Positions 59,201-64,000 of a stretch of DNA of 64,000 bases are shown here, piece after piece. The stretch comes from Vitellaria paradoxa. Taxonomy: Eukaryota > Streptophyta > Magnoliopsida > Ericales > Sapotaceae. The notes below the pieces were generated by a model. The model saw only the letters and a list, made by a program, of their open reading frames with translations, was not told where the DNA came from and did no database searches. The stretch covers positions 15,190,823 to 15,254,822 of the forward strand of contig CM034242.1 of NCBI GenBank assembly GCA_019916065.1, in the 5' to 3' direction. Positions within the stretch are counted from its first letter, which is position 1; each line of letters starts with the position of its first letter. The translations under genes and the position numbers were made by a program.

Positions 59201-62200
59201 CATGCCATATTATTGTTTCTATCTTGTTTTCTTGAAATCAAAAAACTTTGATGCATGGGTGACAAATTTGGGGTATTAGTGATACACTCGGGACATGTAT
59301 GTGACACATTTAAGGTATTAGAGATGCACTTCAAAGCATGTGTGACATATTTGGGGTGTTGGTGACACAATTTGACTCGATGCAAGTTTAAATAAAATAA
59401 AATTGAGGTCATAGATCAAAATTAAAATAACTCATACTTGCGGATCCTTCATTTAAGATTTTTAAATAGAACCTCCATCTCTTCAACATCCATTTTTCTT
59501 GTGAATGCTTGGCGCATGGGAAAATAGGCATGGTTGATTTCTATTCCTGTTTCTTTTCCAAAGTATATGTATTTATTATTTTCATATTGCAAATATGAAT
59601 TTAATAACACATGAATGAATAATTTGTTATTGTATTCATTATAGGTATATAAGTGAAATATTATATTTGTAAAAATTGCAGCCTTGTAATTCGTGCAGTG
59701 AGTAAAAACTTTAAAATTTATAGCTCTAAACGAGTCCTAAATATCTATGTTGTTGTGTCCTCATTGTGTTCGTGTCCATTTTTTTTTTTTTTTTAAATTA
59801 TTATGTTGATGTGTTCGTATCATGCCATCCCTAAGCGTGTTTAGCGGATTATAAGTGAATTAAAGAGTATAGGTTGCACTAAAAAAGTTTTCTAGTTGTT
59901 AATGGTGATAGTTTGGTCAGAATATTCACGGAGGACAAAATAGGAGATTGGAAACACTAGAATTAACAGATGACTTGGAGGGTAGAATTGGAATGAAAAG
60001 TTTAACAGCTGTAATTCTATCGTATGAGCAATAAGTAAAAAAGAAAATGCAACTAAATATGGTTTAATAATACTTACTATTATGATATACTATATAGGGC
60101 AAAGGTGTACAAAGAAAATGTAATTGATTTACATGTTTATCAGGAACCAACAAGTAAATCAAAAGTAGGGTACATTTAATGAGAAACAAAAAACATACTT
60201 GGATGCCAAGTTTCATCTACACTTCTTTTTGTCTGGATGGGTGAATATTATTTATTAGGGGAAGGGGCTTGGATGACTTGAACCATGACCTTTGGTATGG
60301 TTGCATGTGCCTTTTCTGCTTGAACTAGCTCATCTGCTTGAATTTTCCACACACTTCTTATGCTAGTATAACTCTAGTATTTTATTGAGGACCAAAATTT
60401 TGTTTTATGTTTTACCATATTTATATGTTTTCTATTTACCCAAATGCTCTTTTCTTAATATACCAATTCAAAGGAAGCGGATTTGGTTTTGGGTGGGGAT
60501 GAGGGCAAAGAGTGCACCTACAGCAAGGGTTATATGAAGAGGCAGGCGATATTCTCGTGCTTGACCTGCATGCCTGATGGGAATGCTGGGGTTTGCACAG
60601 CTTGTAGCTTGTCTTGCCATGATGGCCATGAGGTATTCTTCTGTATGACTTTCCATAACACATATATGTTAACTTATGGATGCAGATGTGTGAACACATA
60701 TATTTTAATTTTGGTTTCACTGCTTTTATGTTCCTCTTGGTCTTGTTGATCTTCTTTGGTTTTAACTTCCAGTTCTATTGACATATTATATATTGATGAC
60801 AATGACATTTGATTGGTGTGCTTGCTGTACTCAGTCATTGCTTTTTTTTTTTGGGGGGGGGGGAGGAGAGAGAGAGAAGAGGAGTGGTTGGAGTGTTGTG
60901 AATATTTCTTTGAGGACCCTTGCTTATTTAAAACATCAGTAAACTGAGTCTCATTAATATTCGTTACCAACATGTAACTTTGATCTCCATGATATACTCC
61001 ACCCCTTGTTACATGAATTCTTCTATTTCATCCGCTTGTGTCCACTGAATATGACAATAGTAAAGGCATGAGATATGTGCTACAAATCTGTTAGCCAAAT
61101 TGGACACTTGGATCCTATATTTTTTAACAATGTTTGAAGAAGTGGAAGTTTATATTTGATGGTAGCTGAAATTTTCTAGGCTTTTGTATGAATGGAAGAT
61201 AACAAATATTTTCTCCTTTCTAAATTTCATTTAATTTCCAATACAATGTTAAAAATAGCAATGTACAATATGTTCAAAATCAACATCTTATGTTTTTATG
61301 TTATACAATGTACAATATATTGTCATAGTCATGATGTGTCCACATATTTCTACCCAACTTTTTAATGATTTAGGGAGGTCTGACATGGATACATCATACA
61401 TACCCGGACTGGATGCTCATACCCGAGTCCGCGTAATGGTAACTAGGTTCTCTTTTGCATCCAGTTTGAACTTTAAACATTTTCTCTTTTATGTTAACGA
61501 CTTGAATCTATGTTATATATTATTTGAAGTTTAAAATGAGGTGTACTCATCTCTGCATCACTGCTCCTATTCTGTTTTTGTTTTCTGCATCAAGATCAGT
61601 TTTCTTTAATAATTAAACGGTCTCATTATTTATACCTTGTGTTGTATGATTTTGTATCCTTTTTTCTTGCATTTGACGGGGGCAACTTTTGCTATTTGCT
61701 ATAGATAGTGGAATTGTGGACCAAGAGAAACTTTAGGTGTGATTGTGGAAATTCAAAATTTGGTGAGTTCTTTTGCAAGCTTTTTCCAAACAAGGACATT
61801 GAAAATGTGGAGAATGCATACAACCATAATTTTAAGGGTTCATATTGCACCTGTGATCGACCCTATCCTGATCCTGAAGCCGAGGAACAAGTAGAGATGA
61901 TTCAGTGCTGTATCTGTGAGGACTGGTTTCATGAGGAACACATTGGTCTTGAATCTTCTGACGAGGTTGGTTTTTTATCTCATCAACTGGTCTGGTGCCT
62001 CTGGTAGTTATAATTTTGTTCATAACATGTTTTCCATGTCATTCCAATGACCACATGCCCAGTGGTAAAGGTGTGGGGTTTTATAGGGGATAACTATTCG
62101 TGGTGGCAGATCACTGGATAAGAGAGAAGGTTATCAGTTGGAAGATAAATTATATATAACTCCTATAATGGTTATAAGCTTTCATTTTGAAGATTTTAAT

Positions 62201-63775
62201 TGTAAGGGAAATGTGTTGTGTGTATCGCTCTTCAAAGATAGTTGATTGTGTTTAATTTAATTAACCATGCAGCAATACCTTCAATGCCTTTTGTCTTGGT
62301 GTGTGTTCTTTCATTGCTGCATTTAAGTTACTGCAAAGTCTAGGCACGGTAAATAAAATATTCAGTGTGGATATACAACAGTTTTGAAAGGCATTTGTGG
62401 TCTACTCTGTTTGGACTTCTTTATTTTGGGGGTTAATAGAAGGAGACATGTATCCATGCTTGATCGAGGATGATGATCCTTCATCTTATGCTTGGTATAG
62501 GCAGGATATAGAACACTTATCACCTAATCTCATAGCTGTTCACTCTGTTCCTTGGAGATTATTAGGCAAAAGCCGCAAAACTCAATTAATTGGCTTCATT
62601 CTAGACCTTGTTTTTCATGCCTCTTTTTCTGGGATTGCATCTTCTGTTTGAGGTTTACCCCTTGGACATCTATATTAAAGTCCTGTTGAGGATTGATATT
62701 GTTAAACACGTCCACCTTCTCCTTTTACATCTGGGATCTGGTCTGGGCATACTGCTTTGTATTGTAGTCAAGGTATCATGTGTAATTGTTTTGTATGATT
62801 CATAGTCGCATGTTTATTACAGATTCCAAGAGACGAGGAAGGGGAGCCTTTATACGAGGAGTTTATTTGCCAGGCCTGCTCTAGTGTTTGTTCCTTCTTG
62901 ACCCTTTATCCCCAAACCATTTGGGCTGCAGCAATGCAGCAGGATGCTGCTAAGGCTATCCCTACTAGTGCTGCCAAAGAAAAAGATGTGGTGGAAGATG
63001 CAGCTTGTGGATCTTCAGAGAAGCTTGATAGTGGAGTTTGTTCTGCTGAATCTTCCAAAGTAAATTGTGCCATCACGATTGCTTGCTCTGAAACGGTGTC
63101 TGTTGGGAAGGGCTTGCTTGTTGGAGAAAGTTCTGATAAAAAATCAGATACAAATCAAAGCATCCAGGTTACTGGTTCAAGTACTGGATGTGTTCTTGGA
63201 GTCGATTTGATTGTGGCTCCTCCTGTTTTAGACAAGAGCAAACCAATGTTTCTTTCTAAAAGCTGGAGAGATGTCATCTGCAGATGTGAAAAATGTGCTG
63301 ACTTTTATGCTCGAAAGGGTATTGGTTTCTTGCTTGTCAAGGAGGACTCAATTGCTGAGTATGAAAAAATGGCAAAGGAAAAGAGGGATGAGAAGCTGCA
63401 GCAACAGGAGGGTGTTGAGTTAAATTTTCTAAATAAACTCGGTCATGTGGAGAAAATGGAGATCCTGAATGGCATTGCCGACATGAAGAATGAGATTCAT
63501 TCTTTCTTGGTATGTCCTCATTTTTTTTTTTTTAAAAGTTCAATGGCTTGATTAGCTTCTTAAACATCATTTCTACATTGAAGAATATGCAAAGTTGAAG
63601 GCGTGGGAGTTCGATTTTTCTCTCAAATCCTCAGTATTTTCTGATGACACTAGTGTATTGGGCTGATTTGTGCATGTCTTGGCAGGAATCTTTTGACCCA
63701 TCAAAGCCAATCACATCCGAAGATGTTCACCAGGTATTTGAGAACCTTTCCAAGAAGCGCAAACGGATGCTTTAA
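56279..63775 (+). CDS. UBR7: UBR7-type E3 ligase (UBR box and PHD-like finger)
   Basis: Five exons: 56279-56359, 60474-60632, 61705-61965, 62823-63509, 63686-63775; all phase 0 with GT-AG introns; 425 residues, about the family's usual size. A UBR zinc finger spans exons 2-3 (residues about 41-105: ECTYSKGYMKRQ, CLTC, VCTACSLSCHDGHE, RNFRCDCGNSKF). A PHD-like finger follows (CTCDRPYPDPE, IQCCICEDWFHEEHIG, FICQACSSVC; residues 128-186). The middle is acidic and serine-rich; then a conserved WRDVICRCEKCADFYARKGI block, a charged coiled-coil-like stretch and a basic tail (KKRKRML), probably a nuclear signal. Human UBR7 is a nuclear, histone-H2B-directed E3; the plant homologue (Arabidopsis At4g23860) is expected to be similar. 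The UBR box in this subfamily is not known to act as a classical N-degron reader. No frame damage. The first intron is 4.1 kb and repeat-rich. Confidence 0.93.
56360..60473 (+). other. First intron of UBR7 (4.1 kb) with tandem repeats
   Basis: No internal gene; open frames such as 56911-57195 and 57890-58390 lack domains. 57983-57993 is G11. A 36-bp unit beginning GGGAAGACATCTGACC occurs at 57991 and 58027; a 22-bp unit beginning GATCTCAAAACTCA occurs at 58059 and 58081. 59249-59390 has about three diverged copies of a unit containing GTGACA(A/C)ATTTGGGGT. Confidence 0.7.
60633..61704 (+). other. UBR7 intron 2
   Basis: Non-coding; G10 run near 60852 and a GA-rich patch after it. 1.07 kb. Confidence 0.75.
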
Positions 63776-64000
63776 TTTATCCCAGGTTCTCTGTTCCAGT
63801 TATCGTTGCATATGTTAAACCCTCCCCTTGGTTATGGAGGTGGTCCAGGCTCAGAAAGATCCATGGTGCCTGCATATTCCGACCGTTGAGAGGGCCTCAA
63901 ACTGCTTTTCTAGCATGAACCTTGTCGACTTGTAAGAAGTGTGTCACTGTTAACATCTAGAATCATATTAGGCTTTTGTGCTATTTAACTGCTGGGTATG

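Noticed and set aside
62397..62805. Open frames in UBR7 intron 3
   Set aside because: They sit between two perfect phase-0 splice sites of UBR7 and show no domain.
1..64000. CRISPR arrays, bacterial operons, organellar DNA insertions
   Set aside because: No regularly spaced direct repeats, no bacterial-type gene clusters and no recognisable plastid or mitochondrial gene sequence were seen.

Overview
The window is nuclear DNA of a flowering plant, most likely a eudicot. Genes have GT-AG introns, the intergenic DNA is strongly AT-rich with many microsatellites, a Ty3/gypsy chromovirus opens the window, and the protein families (P-class PPR, AP-4 epsilon, TGD2, GUB_WAK/RING-H2 ATL, nsLTP, plant UBR7) are typical of angiosperms. 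I cannot name the species from sequence alone.

Layout. 1-4391: 3' part of a decayed Ty3/gypsy chromovirus with its 3' LTR. 4.4-7.7 kb: intergenic DNA with an orphan exon-like fragment, a hairpin around a CT microsatellite and a perfect 206-bp tandem duplication. 7759-10272 (-): intact PPR gene. 13307-20611 (-): nine exons of the AP-4 epsilon adaptin, lacking the N-terminal third and carrying a frameshift and a nonsense codon. 20.6-28 kb: AT-rich, MITE-rich spacer. 28091-30391 (+): TGD2-like chloroplast lipid-import gene, exon 1 broken by four single-base indels and exons 2-5 perfect. 34061-34390 (-): small secreted lipid transfer protein. About 35.05-35.45 kb (+): relic of a hAT transposase C-terminus. 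36449-40868 (-): two-exon RING-H2 E3 ligase with a GUB_WAK ectodomain and a 3.4-kb intron full of MITEs. 41-55.6 kb: gene-free, AT-rich DNA with a CACTA-like terminus and a dense cluster of Tourist-like MITEs. 56279-63775 (+): complete five-exon UBR7-type gene (425 aa) with a 4.1-kb first intron.

The genes do not form a pathway. They are independent housekeeping or regulatory genes (organelle RNA processing, trans-Golgi vesicle sorting, plastid lipid import, extracellular lipid transfer, two ubiquitin ligases) separated by repeats. The most notable content is (i) two conserved single-copy-type genes, AP4E and TGD2, that are damaged beside four undamaged genes, and (ii) several families of short inverted-repeat elements, some with visible 3-bp target duplications and one nested insertion. 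I found no evidence for a wholly new biological system; the new-looking material is the MITE families.
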